From Cellulomonas edaphi (GTDB taxonomy: Bacteria > Actinomycetota > Actinomycetes > Actinomycetales > Cellulomonadaceae): a DNA stretch of 64,000 bases. Location of the stretch: assembly GCF_030362815.1 (NCBI RefSeq), contig NZ_JAUCGR010000001.1, positions 1,127,471 to 1,191,470 on the forward strand. The letters are read 5' to 3'. The translations under genes were made by a program, and so were the position numbers. Shown here one piece after another: positions 8,736-17,079 of the stretch. The notes under the pieces are model-generated. The model was not told the DNA's origin. It was given only the letters and a program-made list of their open reading frames with translations, and ran no database searches. Numbering within the stretch: the first letter of the stretch is position 1; the number at the start of each line of letters is the position of its first letter.

Positions 8736-9934
8736 CCGCCAGCCTCGCCGACGTCCGGGCCGCCGCCGAGCTTCTCGACGGGGTCATCGAGCACACGCCC
8801 GTGGAGAGCAGCCGCGCGCTGTCGGAGATCTCGGGCACGCAGGTGTGGCTCAAGTGCGAGAACCTGCAGCGCGCGGGCTCGTTCAAGATCCGCGGCGCGT
8901 ACGTGCGCATGTCCAGGCTCTCGGCCGACGAGCGCGCGCGTGGCGTGGTGGCCGCGAGCGCGGGCAACCACGCGCAGGGGGTCGCGCTCGCCGCGCGCCT
9001 GCTGGGCATCGAGGCCACCGTCTTCATGCCGGTCGAGGCCGCCCTGCCCAAGATCGCCGCGACCCGCGAATACGGCGCGCGGGTGTCGCTCGTGGGGCAC
9101 AGCGTCGACGATGCGCTGGAGCACGCGCTCGAGTACTCCGAGCGCACCGGGGCGGTGCTCATCCACCCGTTCGACCACGACGACGTGATCGCCGGGCAGG
9201 GCACGATCGCGCTGGAGATCCTCGAACAGGTGCCCGACGTCGCCACGATCGTCGTGCCCGTCGGTGGCGGCGGGCTCGCCGCCGGCGTGGTCACCACCGT
9301 CCGCGAGCTCGCACCGCACGTCCGCGTCGTCGGCGTGCAGGCCGCGGGCGCGGCGGCGTACCCGCCCTCGATGACGGTCGGGGCGCCCGTGAAGGCCGCC
9401 GACATGCGCACCATGGCGGACGGCATCGCCGTGGGCCGGCCCGGTGCCGCGCCCTTCGCGGTGCTGCACGAGGCCGCCACCGCGATCCGGACCGTCACCG
9501 AGGAGGACCTCTCGCGCGCGGTGCTGACCGTCGCCGAACGGGCCAAGCTGCTCGTCGAGCCCGCGGGCGCCGCGGCGGTGGCGGCGCTCATGGCGTCCCC
9601 CGGCGAGTTCGACGGTCCCGTGGTCGCCATCCTGTCGGGGGGCAACATCGACCCGCAGGTCCTGCTGCGCGTGGTGCGCCACGGGCTGGCGTCCGCCGGC
9701 CGGTTCCTGTGGTTGCACGTGCGGATCGACGACCGGCCCTTCGCGCTGGCCGACCTGCTGCGCGACGTCGCCAGCATCGGCGCCAACGTGATGCACGTGT
9801 CGCACGTGCGCACGCAGGGCGAGCTCGCGGTCGACGAGGTCGCGATCGAGGTGCAGGTGGAGACCAAAGGGCCCGAGCACTGCGCGCAGGTCATGCACCA
9901 CCTGCGCGAGCGCGGCTACCGGCTCACGGACTGA
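8732..9934 (+). CDS. ilvA: Threonine ammonia-lyase with C-terminal ACT-like domain
   Basis: 400 residues. PLP fold type II: Schiff-base lysine in GSFKIRGA (K52), phosphate-binding GGGGL (VPVGGGGLAAG) and the late SGGNIDPQ. A short ACT-like regulatory domain (about 325-400, FLWLHVRIDDRPFALADLL) replaces the long double-ACT region of E. coli IlvA. This architecture is common in actinobacterial ilvA/tdcB-type enzymes. It deaminates threonine (and serine) to 2-oxobutanoate, the isoleucine precursor. Last gene of the operon; a strong hairpin follows. Confidence 0.93.
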   Translation: MTASLADVRAAAELLDGVIEHTPVESSRALSEISGTQVWLKCENLQRAGSFKIRGAYVRMSRLSADERARGVVAASAGNHAQGVALAARLLGIEATVFMPVEAALPKIAATREYGARVSLVGHSVDDALEHALEYSERTGAVLIHPFDHDDVIAGQGTIALEILEQVPDVATIVVPVGGGGLAAGVVTTVRELAPHVRVVGVQAAGAAAYPPSMTVGAPVKAADMRTMADGIAVGRPGAAPFAVLHEAATAIRTVTEEDLSRAVLTVAERAKLLVEPAGAAAVAALMASPGEFDGPVVAILSGGNIDPQVLLRVVRHGLASAGRFLWLHVRIDDRPFALADLLRDVASIGANVMHVSHVRTQGELAVDEVAIEVQVETKGPEHCAQVMHHLRERGYRLTD

Positions 9935-9960
9935 TCGCTCGGCAGCGCCCCCGGAGACGG

Positions 9961-9995
9961 CGACGGCGCCCGCCCCCAGGGGGTGGGCGCCGTCG
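9961..9995. terminator. Bidirectional terminator between ilvA and greA
   Basis: A 17-bp stem (9961-9977 with 9979-9995) with one G-T pair and a single-base loop, placed between two convergent genes. GC-rich stem without a U tract, as is usual in actinomycetes. Confidence 0.8.
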
Positions 9996-10007
9996 GCTGC
10001 GGCGGAA

Positions 10008-10496
10008 TCAGCCGGCGAAGGGCTTCGCGGCGACGATCTCGACCGGGATCTGGCGGCCGTTGGGGGCCTCGTACGACGTCTTGTCGCCCACGCTGCGGCC
10101 GTTGATGGCCGCGCCCAGCGGGGAGGTGGGGGAGAAGACGTCGATCTCCGAGGACCCGGCGATCTCGCGCGAGCCGAGCAGGAAGACCATCTGGTCCCCC
10201 GCGACGACTGCGGTCACCTCCATGCCGGGCTCGACGACACCGTCGTCGGCCGGCGTGCCGATCTGCACGTTGCGGAGCTTGGCCTCCAGCTCGCGGATGC
10301 GGGCCTCGTGCTTGGCCTGCTCCTCACGCGCCGCGTGGTAGCCGCCGTTCTCCTTGAGGTCACCCTCGTCGCGAGCGGCGGCGATGCGGCCGGTGATCTC
10401 GGCGCGGCCCTCACCCTTGAGGTGCTCGAGCTCGGCGATGAGTCGGTCGTAGGCCTCTTGCGTCAGCCACGTGGCTGCTGCTGTCGTGTCGGTCAC
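10008..10496 (-). CDS. greA: Transcription elongation factor GreA
   Basis: 162 residues, the normal size. The N-terminal coiled-coil hairpin (about 10-80) carries the acidic tip ARDEGDLKENGGYH (41-54) that reaches the RNA polymerase active site to trigger RNA cleavage; the C-terminal FKBP-like domain ends ANGRQIPVEIV. GTG 10496 is chosen because AAAGGAG lies 7 bases upstream; the longer frame from 10694 would run through the leader. The position beside DUF4307 and mca is conserved in actinomycetes. Confidence 0.95.
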   Translation of the reverse strand: MTDTTAAATWLTQEAYDRLIAELEHLKGEGRAEITGRIAAARDEGDLKENGGYHAAREEQAKHEARIRELEAKLRNVQIGTPADDGVVEPGMEVTAVVAGDQMVFLLGSREIAGSSEIDVFSPTSPLGAAINGRSVGDKTSYEAPNGRQIPVEIVAAKPFAG

Positions 10497-10749
10497 GATC
10501 GCTCCTTTCTTGCGTCTGGCCGGCCGGGGGCCGGTCGTCGGGGCGCACGTCCGCAGGTGCGGTCGACCCGTCAGGGCGTGCCCGCACCCGCGAGGTGGCT
10601 CGGGGTGCTGCGCCGTTCCTGTCGGTCGCATGAGGCGTTGATGCCGGGCGCTGCTGCGACCCAACGGCGGCGTGCGAAACCTCCACGATACCAAGGCGGC
10701 CCGGATCGGGCTCAGGGATCGCCCGAGCGGCGTACGGGGCGGGCCGCGC
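10497..10749 (-). promoter_or_regulatory. greA upstream region with -10 box and long leader
   Basis: On the minus strand a TATCGT hexamer lies at 10685-10690, giving a predicted transcript start near 10678 and an untranslated leader of about 180 bases before greA. The leader contains a GGCC-rich hairpin just before the ribosome binding site. No gene is visible here. Confidence 0.4.
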
Positions 10750-11148
10750 TCAGGTGAGCGTGCAGTCCTGCGCCTCGCCGCTCACCGCGAGCTCGGAGGT
10801 CGGCACGGTCACCGTGACGCGCACGGTCGCGGTCTGCGCGGGACCCACCTCCACCGAGCGGACGCCCACCTCGCCGAACGACTGCGACAGCGCCCTGACC
10901 TTGCACGTGGCGGTGGCGTCCTTGTCCTTGGTCACGTCGAACGTCACCTCGGTCGACGAGTTGTCCGTCACATGGAAGCCGACCGACTTCCACTGCACGG
11001 GATCCTCCAGCTGCGCGCCGCCGAGCCACACGATCACGGCACCGACCACCACCGCGAGCGCTCCCCAGCCCACGAACCGCCAGGCGCGGGGGCGCGGGCG
11101 CGCGGGTCCGTAGCGCCCCGCGGGCGGGCGGACAGGGGTGTCGGTCAC
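10750..11148 (-). CDS. DUF4307 domain-containing membrane protein
   Basis: 132 residues. After a proline/arginine-rich cytoplasmic start comes one membrane segment ([18 protein letters not shown], about 35-52), then an extracytoplasmic beta-rich domain of about 80 residues with two cysteines (ATCKV and QDCTLT), probably disulphide-bonded. This is the DUF4307 layout, and Rv1081c, the mycobacterial homologue as I recall, also sits between greA and mca. Function unknown. GTG 11148 is supported by GGAGGA about 6 bases upstream. Divergent from mca. Confidence 0.85.
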   Translation of the reverse strand: MTDTPVRPPAGRYGPARPRPRAWRFVGWGALAVVVGAVIVWLGGAQLEDPVQWKSVGFHVTDNSSTEVTFDVTKDKDATATCKVRALSQSFGEVGVRSVEVGPAQTATVRVTVTVPTSELAVSGEAQDCTLT

Positions 11149-11271
11149 GAGATCCTCCGGGCAGCGGCGCACGAGGGAGCTCCGCGTGCGCGATCATTGT
11201 CTCTCGCCCCACCCACAGACCCCCGCACACGTCCGCCTGACGCTGTGCGCCGACGACCGAGGGAGCCATTC

Positions 11272-12150
11272 GTGAGCGGAGAGCGCCTACGTCTCATGGC
11301 CGTGCACGCCCACCCGGACGACGAGTCCAGCAAGGGTGCGGCGACCACTGCCCGGTACGCGGCCGAGGGCGTCGACGTGCTCGTCGTCAGCTGCACGGGT
11401 GGCGAGCGCGGTGACGTGCTCAACCCCAGCTACGGGCCGCTCGAGGGCGGCCTCGAGGTGATCCGCGCGGTCCGCGAGAAGGAGATGGCGGCCGCCGCCG
11501 CTGCGCTGGGCGTGCGCCACCACTGGCTGGGGTTCGTGGACTCGGGGCTCCCCGAGGGGGACCCGCTGCCGCCGCTGCCCGAGGGGTGCTTCGGCCTGCT
11601 TCCCCTGGAGGAGGCGTCCGCGCCGCTCGTCGAGCTCGTCCGCGAGTTCCGCCCGCACGTCATCACCACGTACGACCCGTCGGGCGGCTACCCGCACCCG
11701 GACCACATCATGTGCCACCGGGTCTCCGCCGAGGCCTACCACGCGGCCGGCGACCCCGAGCGCTACCGCGACCGCGGCGAGCCGTGGACGCCGCTGAAGC
11801 TGTACTACAACCACGGCTTCTCCCTGAGCCGTATGCGTGCGGTGCACGAGGCGATCATCGAGGCCGGACGGGAGTCGCCCTTCGGCGAGTGGATCGACTC
11901 GCGCCAGGCGAGGGAGGTCCCCGAGCGCGAGGTCACCACGCGCATCGAGGTCGCCGACTACTTCGACCAGCGCGACGACGCGCTGCGGGCCCACGCCACC
12001 CAGATCGACCCGGACGGCTTCTTCTTCGCGGTGCCGCGCGAGGTCGAGGTGGCACGGTGGTCCACCGAGGAGTACGAGCTCGCGGACTCGCGGGTGCCCA
12101 CCGAGCTGCCCGAGGACGACCTGTTCGCCGGGATCCGGGAGATCGTCTGA
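11272..12150 (+). CDS. mca: Mycothiol S-conjugate amidase Mca
   Basis: 292 residues, LmbE/PIG-L fold. Zinc ligands are in HAHPDDES (H14, D17) and YPHPDH (H145). The segment [19 protein letters not shown] and the length favour Mca over MshB. It hydrolyses mycothiol-electrophile conjugates to mercapturates and the glucosaminyl-inositol half, so it is the detoxification arm of mycothiol metabolism. GTG 11272 follows GAGGGAG. The stop TGA overlaps the next ATG by one base (TGATG). Its presence means the organism makes mycothiol, hence is an actinomycete. Confidence 0.93.
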   Translation: MSGERLRLMAVHAHPDDESSKGAATTARYAAEGVDVLVVSCTGGERGDVLNPSYGPLEGGLEVIRAVREKEMAAAAAALGVRHHWLGFVDSGLPEGDPLPPLPEGCFGLLPLEEASAPLVELVREFRPHVITTYDPSGGYPHPDHIMCHRVSAEAYHAAGDPERYRDRGEPWTPLKLYYNHGFSLSRMRAVHEAIIEAGRESPFGEWIDSRQAREVPEREVTTRIEVADYFDQRDDALRAHATQIDPDGFFFAVPREVEVARWSTEEYELADSRVPTELPEDDLFAGIREIV

Positions 12151-12434
12151 TGCTGTTCGCCGTCACCCCGTCGCCGTACCCGTCCCCCTCGGGCGTGGCC
12201 GTCACCACGTCGCAGGGCGGCTCGCCCGGCTTCCTCGGGTTCGTGTTCACGTTCCTGCTGGCGCTCGCGGCCGTGCTGCTGTTCCTGTCCCTCACCAAGC
12301 ACCTGCGGGTCGTCGACCGGCGTGCCAAGCAGCAGGGTCTGGACGACGACCCCGACGCCTCGCCGGTCGCGCAGGAGGAGGCCGACCCCCGCGGGGACCG
12401 CCGCCCCGACGACGAGCCGCCCGCGGGCCGATGA
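12150..12434 (+). CDS. Small single-pass membrane protein downstream of mca
   Basis: 94 residues. A Ser/Pro-rich N-terminus, one membrane helix (FLGFVFTFLLALAAVLLFLS, about 28-47), then a basic stretch and an acidic, disordered tail. No catalytic motif. A small membrane protein follows mca in mycobacteria too (Rv1083, as I recall), so this is a conserved neighbour of unknown function. Coupled at both ends: one-base overlap with mca and an ATGA overlap with the next gene. Confidence 0.8.
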   Translation: MLFAVTPSPYPSPSGVAVTTSQGGSPGFLGFVFTFLLALAAVLLFLSLTKHLRVVDRRAKQQGLDDDPDASPVAQEEADPRGDRRPDDEPPAGR

Positions 12435-13255
12435 ACGAGCGTCCGGGGGCGCCCGAGCGGCCCTCCGTCCGGGTGACGGTGGGCCAGGTGCTCGGGTCCG
12501 CCGACCGTCCCGCCAACCGGCAGGTCGTCGGCGACGTCCTGCGTACCGCGGCGCACGTGCGCTCCGACCTCGTCGTGCTGCCGGAGTACGCCTCGGCCTT
12601 CGAGCCGCACGGTGTCGGCCCGCGGCACGCTGAGCCGCTCGACGGGCCGTTCGTCTCCCTGCTGCAGGACAAGGCGCGCGAGACCGGCGTCGCGGTGATC
12701 GCCGGCGTGACGCTGCCCGGCTCGGAGGACCGCGCGGTGAACGCCGTCGTCGCGGTGGACGGCGGCGGGGCGCTCGTCGGCGTCTACCGCAAGGTGCACC
12801 TGTACGACGCCTTCGGGCACCGGGAGTCCGACCGGCTCGAGGCCGGACCCGTGGACGCGCCGCCGCTCGTGCTCGACGTCGCCGGTCTGCGGTTCGGCGT
12901 CATGACGTGCTACGACCTGCGGTTCCCGGAGTCGGCGCGCAGGCTCGTGGACGCGGGGGCGGAGGTGCTCGTGGTGCCCGCGGCGTGGGCCGACGGCGAG
13001 CTCAAGGCGATGCACTGGCGCACGCTGGCCGTCGCGCGCGCGATCGAGAACACGTGCGCCGTGGTGGCCGTCGGGATGGCGGGCCGGGGCGTCGTCGGGC
13101 GGTCGCTCGTCGTGGGCCCGGACGGCGTGGTGGGCCTCGAGCTCGACGACGTGCCCGCGGTGCGCACGGTCGACATCGACGCGACCCGGCTCGCGGAGGT
13201 CCGGGCGACCAACCCCTCGCTGGCGAACCGGCGCTTCACGGTCACGCCGCGCTGA
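12431..13255 (+). CDS. Carbon-nitrogen hydrolase (nitrilase superfamily)
   Basis: 274 residues. The catalytic triad is complete: E52 (VLPEYAS), K121 (YRKVHLYD) and C160 (MTCYDLRFPE). The DLRFPE segment resembles omega-amidase/deaminated-glutathione amidase (Nit1-like) members, so a small-molecule amide is the likely substrate. That would fit the thiol neighbourhood, but the assignment of substrate is inference. ATG 12431 overlaps the preceding stop, so it is the third gene of the mca operon. Confidence 0.88.
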   Translation: MNERPGAPERPSVRVTVGQVLGSADRPANRQVVGDVLRTAAHVRSDLVVLPEYASAFEPHGVGPRHAEPLDGPFVSLLQDKARETGVAVIAGVTLPGSEDRAVNAVVAVDGGGALVGVYRKVHLYDAFGHRESDRLEAGPVDAPPLVLDVAGLRFGVMTCYDLRFPESARRLVDAGAEVLVVPAAWADGELKAMHWRTLAVARAIENTCAVVAVGMAGRGVVGRSLVVGPDGVVGLELDDVPAVRTVDIDATRLAEVRATNPSLANRRFTVTPR

Positions 13256-13274
13256 GGCGCTTGCCGCGCGCCTC

Positions 13275-13979
13275 TCAGGAAGCGGCGTACGCGGCCGTCG
13301 AGACGGCGACGTAGTGGCACGTGAACCCGACCACCGTGAGCGCGTGGAAGATCTCGTGGAACCCGAACCAGCGCGGGCTCGGGTTGGGGCGCTTGAGCCC
13401 GTACACCACGGCACCGAGCGTGTACGCGAGGCCGCCGGCGATCACGAGCCACATGATCGCCGCGCCCCCGGCGCGGTAGAACTGCGGCAGGAACGCCACG
13501 GCGACCCAGCCGAGCGCGACGTACACGGGCACGTACACCCAGCGGGGGGCGCCGAGCCAGAACACCCGCGCGAGCAGCCCGACGAGTGCACCGGACCACA
13601 CGATGATCAGCAGGGTCCGGGCGGTGGCGGCCGGGAGCAGCAGCACGGCGAGCGGCGTGTAGGTGCCCGCGATGATGAGGAAGATGTTGGTGTGGTCGAG
13701 CCGCCGCAGGATGGCGGAGACGCGCGGCGACCAGCGGCCGCGGTGGTAGATCGCCGACGTGCCGAAGAGCATCACGGCCGAGAGCCCGAAGACCGCGGTG
13801 GACCACTTCGCGGCGGGGGTCGGCGACCGGACCACCAGCACGATCGAGGCGACGAGCACGAGCGGCGCGACGCCCGCGTGGATCCAGCCGCGCAGGTGCG
13901 GCTTGACCGCGTCGACCACCTTCTCGACGGGGCCCGCCTGCTCGGCGGCGGACCCGTCGGGTGCTGCGGTCGTGCTCAT
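13275..13979 (-). CDS. Hemolysin III / PAQR-type membrane protein (TrhA family)
   Basis: 234 residues with seven predicted membrane helices from about residue 35. PAQR metal-site residues: the first-helix region SAIYHRGRWSP, and the C-terminal pair in FGFHEIFHALTVVGFTCHY. Bacterial members affect membrane lipid homeostasis; lysis by the family name is not implied. Convergent with the nitrilase gene and divergent from the cis-prenyltransferase, the same arrangement as Rv1085c/Rv1086 as I recall. A double palindrome in the shared promoter region suggests control by a TetR-type lipid regulator. Confidence 0.9.
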   Translation of the reverse strand: MSTTAAPDGSAAEQAGPVEKVVDAVKPHLRGWIHAGVAPLVLVASIVLVVRSPTPAAKWSTAVFGLSAVMLFGTSAIYHRGRWSPRVSAILRRLDHTNIFLIIAGTYTPLAVLLLPAATARTLLIIVWSGALVGLLARVFWLGAPRWVYVPVYVALGWVAVAFLPQFYRAGGAAIMWLVIAGGLAYTLGAVVYGLKRPNPSPRWFGFHEIFHALTVVGFTCHYVAVSTAAYAAS

Positions 13980-14006
13980 CGGCCGGTCTCGATTCGTCGG
14001 GAGGGC

Positions 14007-14037
14007 AACCTACGATCCCGTAGGTTACGGCACCGTA
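14007..14037. promoter_or_regulatory. Double palindromic operator between hemolysin III and uppS genes
   Basis: Perfect 8-bp arms AACCTACG (14007-14014) and CGTAGGTT (14019-14026) around ATCC, followed at once by TACGG-CA-CCGTA (14026-14037). Both centres fit TACGNNCCGTA-like spacing (14011-14022 and 14026-14037), so two dimers could bind 15 bp apart. No TetR gene is adjacent. Confidence 0.65.
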
Positions 14038-14073
14038 GGTACGGGTGTCGAACCATGTCGGCCCCCACGCTAG

Positions 14074-14079
14074 TAACGT
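14074..14079 (+). promoter_or_regulatory. -10 box upstream of uppS
   Basis: TAACGT in CTAGTAACGTGAG, about 38 bases before the GTG start. The operator pair lies where the -35 and upstream region would be. Confidence 0.35.
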
Positions 14080-14117
14080 GAGCGCGTCCCGTCCGCCGGT
14101 AGGTCCCAGGAGGTCGC

Positions 14118-14879
14118 GTGCGGCTGCCGCACCCCGTGTACCGACTCTACGAGCGGCGTCTGGCCGCCTCGCTTCCGGCCGACCGTCTGCCCCGGCACAT
14201 CGGCGTGATCGTCGATGGCAACCGCCGGTGGGCGCGCAGCCTCGGCGAGTCCACGGCGCACGGGCACCGCGCGGGCGCCGACCGGATCAGCGACCTGCTC
14301 GAGTGGAGCGACGACATCGGCGTCGAGGTCGTGACGCTGTGGATGCTGTCGACCGACAACCTCGAGCGGGCCTCGGACGAGCTCGAGCCGCTCCTGGAGA
14401 TCATCGAGGACGTCGTGGGGGAGCTCGCGTCCACCGGGCGGTGGCGCCTGCAGGCCGTCGGCGCGCTCGACATGCTCCCCGACCGCACGGCCAAGGCGCT
14501 CGTGGCCGCCCAGGAGGCGACCGCGGGGGTGCGCGGCGTGCACGTGAACGTCGCGGTGGGCTACGGAGGTCGACGAGAGATCGCGGATGCCGTCCGCGCG
14601 TACCTGCGCGCCGGCGCCGCGGCGGGCGAGAGCCTCGACGAGCTCGCCGAGTCGTTCGACGTCGAGCACATCGCCGAGCACCTGTACACCAAAGGGCAGC
14701 CGGACCCCGACCTGGTGATCCGCACGTCGGGGGAGCAGCGGCTGGGCGGGTTCCTGCTGTGGCAGAGCGCCCACTCGGAGTACTACTTCTGCGAGGCGTA
14801 CTGGCCCGACTTCCGCCGGGTCGACTTCCTGCGTGCGATGCGCTCCTACGCGGCTCGCGAGCGGCGTCTCGGCCGCTGA
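14118..14879 (+). CDS. uppS: Isoprenyl (cis-prenyl) transferase, short-chain Z-FPP synthase type
   Basis: 253 residues. Cis-prenyltransferase motifs: DGNRRWAR (substrate Asp and P-loop), LSTDNLERAS, VNVAVGYGGRREI, and the late PDLVIRTSGEQRLGGFLLWQ. It condenses isopentenyl diphosphate in Z configuration. The N-terminus PVYRLYERRLAASLPADRLPRHI and the C-terminus resemble mycobacterial Rv1086, which makes the short (2Z,6E)-farnesyl diphosphate, rather than the long-chain undecaprenyl synthase; product length is therefore inference. AGGAGG lies 5 bases before GTG 14118. Confidence 0.9.
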   Translation: MRLPHPVYRLYERRLAASLPADRLPRHIGVIVDGNRRWARSLGESTAHGHRAGADRISDLLEWSDDIGVEVVTLWMLSTDNLERASDELEPLLEIIEDVVGELASTGRWRLQAVGALDMLPDRTAKALVAAQEATAGVRGVHVNVAVGYGGRREIADAVRAYLRAGAAAGESLDELAESFDVEHIAEHLYTKGQPDPDLVIRTSGEQRLGGFLLWQSAHSEYYFCEAYWPDFRRVDFLRAMRSYAARERRLGR

Positions 14880-14934
14880 CCGCTCGGGCGCGCGCCGGCC
14901 AGGTGAACAGCGTGTGTCGCGTTCGCGTGTCGCG

Positions 14935-14963
14935 CTGGACACGGGGGTCGGCGGGGTTAGTTT
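14935..14963 (+). promoter_or_regulatory. Promoter of the phoH2 operon
   Basis: CTGGAC (14935-14940), 17-base spacer, TAGTTT (14958-14963). Transcription would start near 14970, ahead of the small gene at 15008. Confidence 0.55.
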
Positions 14964-15007
14964 CCGGGGAGAGGACGACACCCCGTCGTTCCCGGGAGGC
15001 CTTGCCC

Positions 15008-15148
15008 ATGGAGCAGCTGCTCCGGGAGGAGGGTCGACCCCGGCCCTCCTCGAGTGGGCCTGGTCGCCCCCACCCCGTCGCCGATCGCCGGCACGTGGAC
15101 CCGCTGAGGCGGGCCGCCGGCGCCAGGCGCCTTCTGCGGCGCACGTAG
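15008..15148 (+). CDS. Candidate 46-residue protein upstream of phoH2 (possible PhoAT-type antitoxin)
   Basis: ATG 15008 has GGGAGG 8 bases upstream and lies just downstream of a good promoter. The frame ends 18 bases before phoH2. Third codon positions are strongly GC, as in real genes of this window, but the protein is Arg/Pro-rich (MEQLLREEGRPRPSSS), which is also what shadow frames look like. In mycobacteria phoH2 is preceded by a small unannotated gene, phoAT, whose product counters PhoH2 toxicity. Position suggests an analogue; I could not compare sequences. Confidence 0.4.
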   Translation: MEQLLREEGRPRPSSSGPGRPHPVADRRHVDPLRRAAGARRLLRRT

Positions 15149-15166
15149 CGCCGGAGGGAGCAGGCC

Positions 15167-16540
15167 GTGGTCAGCAGCGCAACGCAGCACGTCGAGGTCG
15201 CCGTCGGCGAGGGTCGCCGGACGCACGTGCTCGATACATCGGTCCTGCTGTCCGACCCGAAGGCCATCGGGCGGTTCGCGGAGCACGACGTGGTCCTGCC
15301 GGTGGTGGTGATCACGGAGCTCGAGGCCAAGCGGCACCACGCGGAGCTCGGCTACTTCGCCCGCTCGGCCCTGCGCATGCTGGACGACCTGCGGCTCAAG
15401 CACGGGCGTCTCGACGCACCGATCCCGCTCACCGAGGAGGGCGGCTCGCTGCGCGTCGAGCTCAACCACAGCGACCTGAGCGTGCTCCCGGCGGGCTTCC
15501 GGCTCGGCGACAACGACACGCGCATCCTGGCGGTCGCCGCCAACCTCGCCGCGGAGGGGCTCGACGTCACCGTCGTCTCCAAGGACCTGCCGATGCGTGT
15601 CAAGGCGTCGGCGCTCGGGCTGCGGGCCGAGGAGTACCGCGCGGAGCTGGCCGTCGACTCGGGCTGGACCGGCATGGACGCGCTCGACCTGTCCGAGCAG
15701 CAGATGGCGGAGCTGTGGGAGAACGAGTCGGTGGCGCTCGCGGACGTCGTGGGCGCCGCGAGCGCGAGCTTCGGCACGACGAGCCCGCAGGACCTGCCGT
15801 GCCACACCGGCCTGGTGCTGCACAGCCCGCGTGGCTCCGCGCTCGGGCGCGTCACGGCCGACAAGCACGTGCAGCTGGTGCGCGGCGACCAGGACGTCTT
15901 CGGCGTGCACGGGCGGTCCGCGGAGCAGCGCATCGCGATCGACATGCTGCTCGACGAGGAGATCGGCATCGTGTCGCTCGGCGGGCGTGCGGGCACGGGC
16001 AAGTCCGCACTCGCGCTGTGCGCGGGGCTGGAGGCCGTGCTCGAGCGTCGCCAGCACCGCAAGGTCATGGTCTTCCGGCCGCTCTACGCGGTGGGCGGCC
16101 AGGACCTGGGGTACCTGCCCGGCAGCGAGGCCGAGAAGATGAACCCGTGGGCCCAGGCCGTGTTCGACACGCTGGGCGCGCTGGTGAGCAAGGAGGTGGT
16201 CGAGGAGGTGCTCGACCGCGACATCCTCGAGGTGCTCCCGCTCACGCACATCCGCGGCCGGTCGTTGCACGACGCGTACGTGATCGTGGACGAGGCGCAG
16301 TCGCTCGAGCGGAACGTGCTGCTCACCGTGCTGTCCCGCATCGGCCAGTCCTCGCGCGTGGTCCTGACGCACGACGTGGCGCAGCGGGACAACCTGCGCG
16401 TCGGGCGGCACGACGGCATCGCCGCCGTGATCGAGGCGCTCAAGGGGCACCCGCTGTTCGGGCACGTCACGCTCACGCGCTCGGAGCGGTCGCCGGTGGC
16501 CGCGCTGGTCACTGAGCTCTTCGAGGGCATCGAGGCCTGA
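15167..16540 (+). CDS. phoH2: PhoH2: PIN RNase fused to PhoH RNA helicase
   Basis: 457 residues, two domains. The N-terminal PIN ribonuclease (about 17-150) has acidic metal ligands in HVLDTSVLL (D23), TELEAKR (E51) and LGDNDTRI plus VVSKDLPMR. The C-terminal PhoH ATPase (about 245-457) has Walker [13 protein letters not shown] (about 272) and Walker [12 protein letters not shown] (about 371). Known PhoH2 proteins unwind and cut RNA in an ATP-dependent way and behave like a PIN toxin held in check by PhoAT. GTG start with GGAGGG upstream. Equivalent to Rv1095 in the shared gene order. Confidence 0.92.
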   Translation: MVSSATQHVEVAVGEGRRTHVLDTSVLLSDPKAIGRFAEHDVVLPVVVITELEAKRHHAELGYFARSALRMLDDLRLKHGRLDAPIPLTEEGGSLRVELNHSDLSVLPAGFRLGDNDTRILAVAANLAAEGLDVTVVSKDLPMRVKASALGLRAEEYRAELAVDSGWTGMDALDLSEQQMAELWENESVALADVVGAASASFGTTSPQDLPCHTGLVLHSPRGSALGRVTADKHVQLVRGDQDVFGVHGRSAEQRIAIDMLLDEEIGIVSLGGRAGTGKSALALCAGLEAVLERRQHRKVMVFRPLYAVGGQDLGYLPGSEAEKMNPWAQAVFDTLGALVSKEVVEEVLDRDILEVLPLTHIRGRSLHDAYVIVDEAQSLERNVLLTVLSRIGQSSRVVLTHDVAQRDNLRVGRHDGIAAVIEALKGHPLFGHVTLTRSERSPVAALVTELFEGIEA

Positions 16541-16577
16541 TCCGACGAATCGGCTGACGCGCGCCGGGGCCACCCGC

Positions 16578-16583
16578 TAGTCT
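16578..16583 (+). promoter_or_regulatory. -10 box of the TM2 gene
   Basis: TAGTCT, giving an expected transcript start near 16590 and a leader of about 47 bases containing GGAGGACC before ATG 16637. Confidence 0.45.
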
Positions 16584-16636
16584 CGGCGCGCGTCATCGGA
16601 GCCGCCGGCCCCGCGCACCCGTCTGGAGGACCTGCC

Positions 16637-16912
16637 ATGAGCTACCCCGACCCGGTCCCGCAGTCCGCTCCCGAGGCGCAGCCCTGGTCCGCCGGCGAGG
16701 TCAGTCCCCGCCTGCTGCTGCCCGCCGTCCTGCTCTGCTTCTTCCTGGGCGTCATTGGCGTCCACCGCTTCTACGTCGGCAAGATCGGCACCGGCGTCCT
16801 GATGATCCTCACGCTGGGCGGCCTCGGCCTCTGGACGCTCATCGACTTCGTGGTGCTGATCGTCGGCAGCTTCAAGGACAAGGAAGGCCGCTACCTCAAG
16901 CAGTGGACCTGA
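16637..16912 (+). CDS. TM2 domain-containing membrane protein
   Basis: 91 residues. A Pro/Ala-rich cytoplasmic start of about 22 residues, then the TM2 domain: helix 1 (LLLPAVLLCFFLGVIGVHRF), the signature GVHRFYVGKIGTG, helix 2 (LGGLGLWTLIDFVVLIVG). The end KDKEGRYLKQW is cytoplasmic. Function of bacterial TM2 proteins is unknown. Single-gene unit with its own promoter and terminator. Confidence 0.88.
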   Translation: MSYPDPVPQSAPEAQPWSAGEVSPRLLLPAVLLCFFLGVIGVHRFYVGKIGTGVLMILTLGGLGLWTLIDFVVLIVGSFKDKEGRYLKQWT

Positions 16913-16931
16913 GTCCTCCCCGAGGACCGGA

Positions 16932-16965
16932 AAGGGGCGCACACCGTTCGCGGTGGGCGCCCCTT
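16932..16965 (+). terminator. Terminator after the TM2 gene
   Basis: Stem AAGGGGCGC (16932-16940) with GCGCCCCTT (16957-16965), an inner CACCG/CGGTG pairing in the loop, then TCGTCGTG. Confidence 0.8.
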
Positions 16966-17021
16966 CGTCGTGTCGACCGTCACCTCGTCACGCCTTGACC
17001 ATCGAGCTCCTCCCGGTGCAA

Positions 17022-17037
17022 TATTCCAGTCGGAATA
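17022..17037. promoter_or_regulatory. Palindromic operator ahead of the PadR gene
   Basis: TATTCC-AGTC-GGAATA, 6-bp perfect arms, AT-rich against its surroundings and 42 bases before the PadR start. Probable autoregulatory site. Confidence 0.6.
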
Positions 17038-17079
17038 GCCCCGGGACGTCGTGTCGGTGGGCGGGGGAAGGATGTGCCC

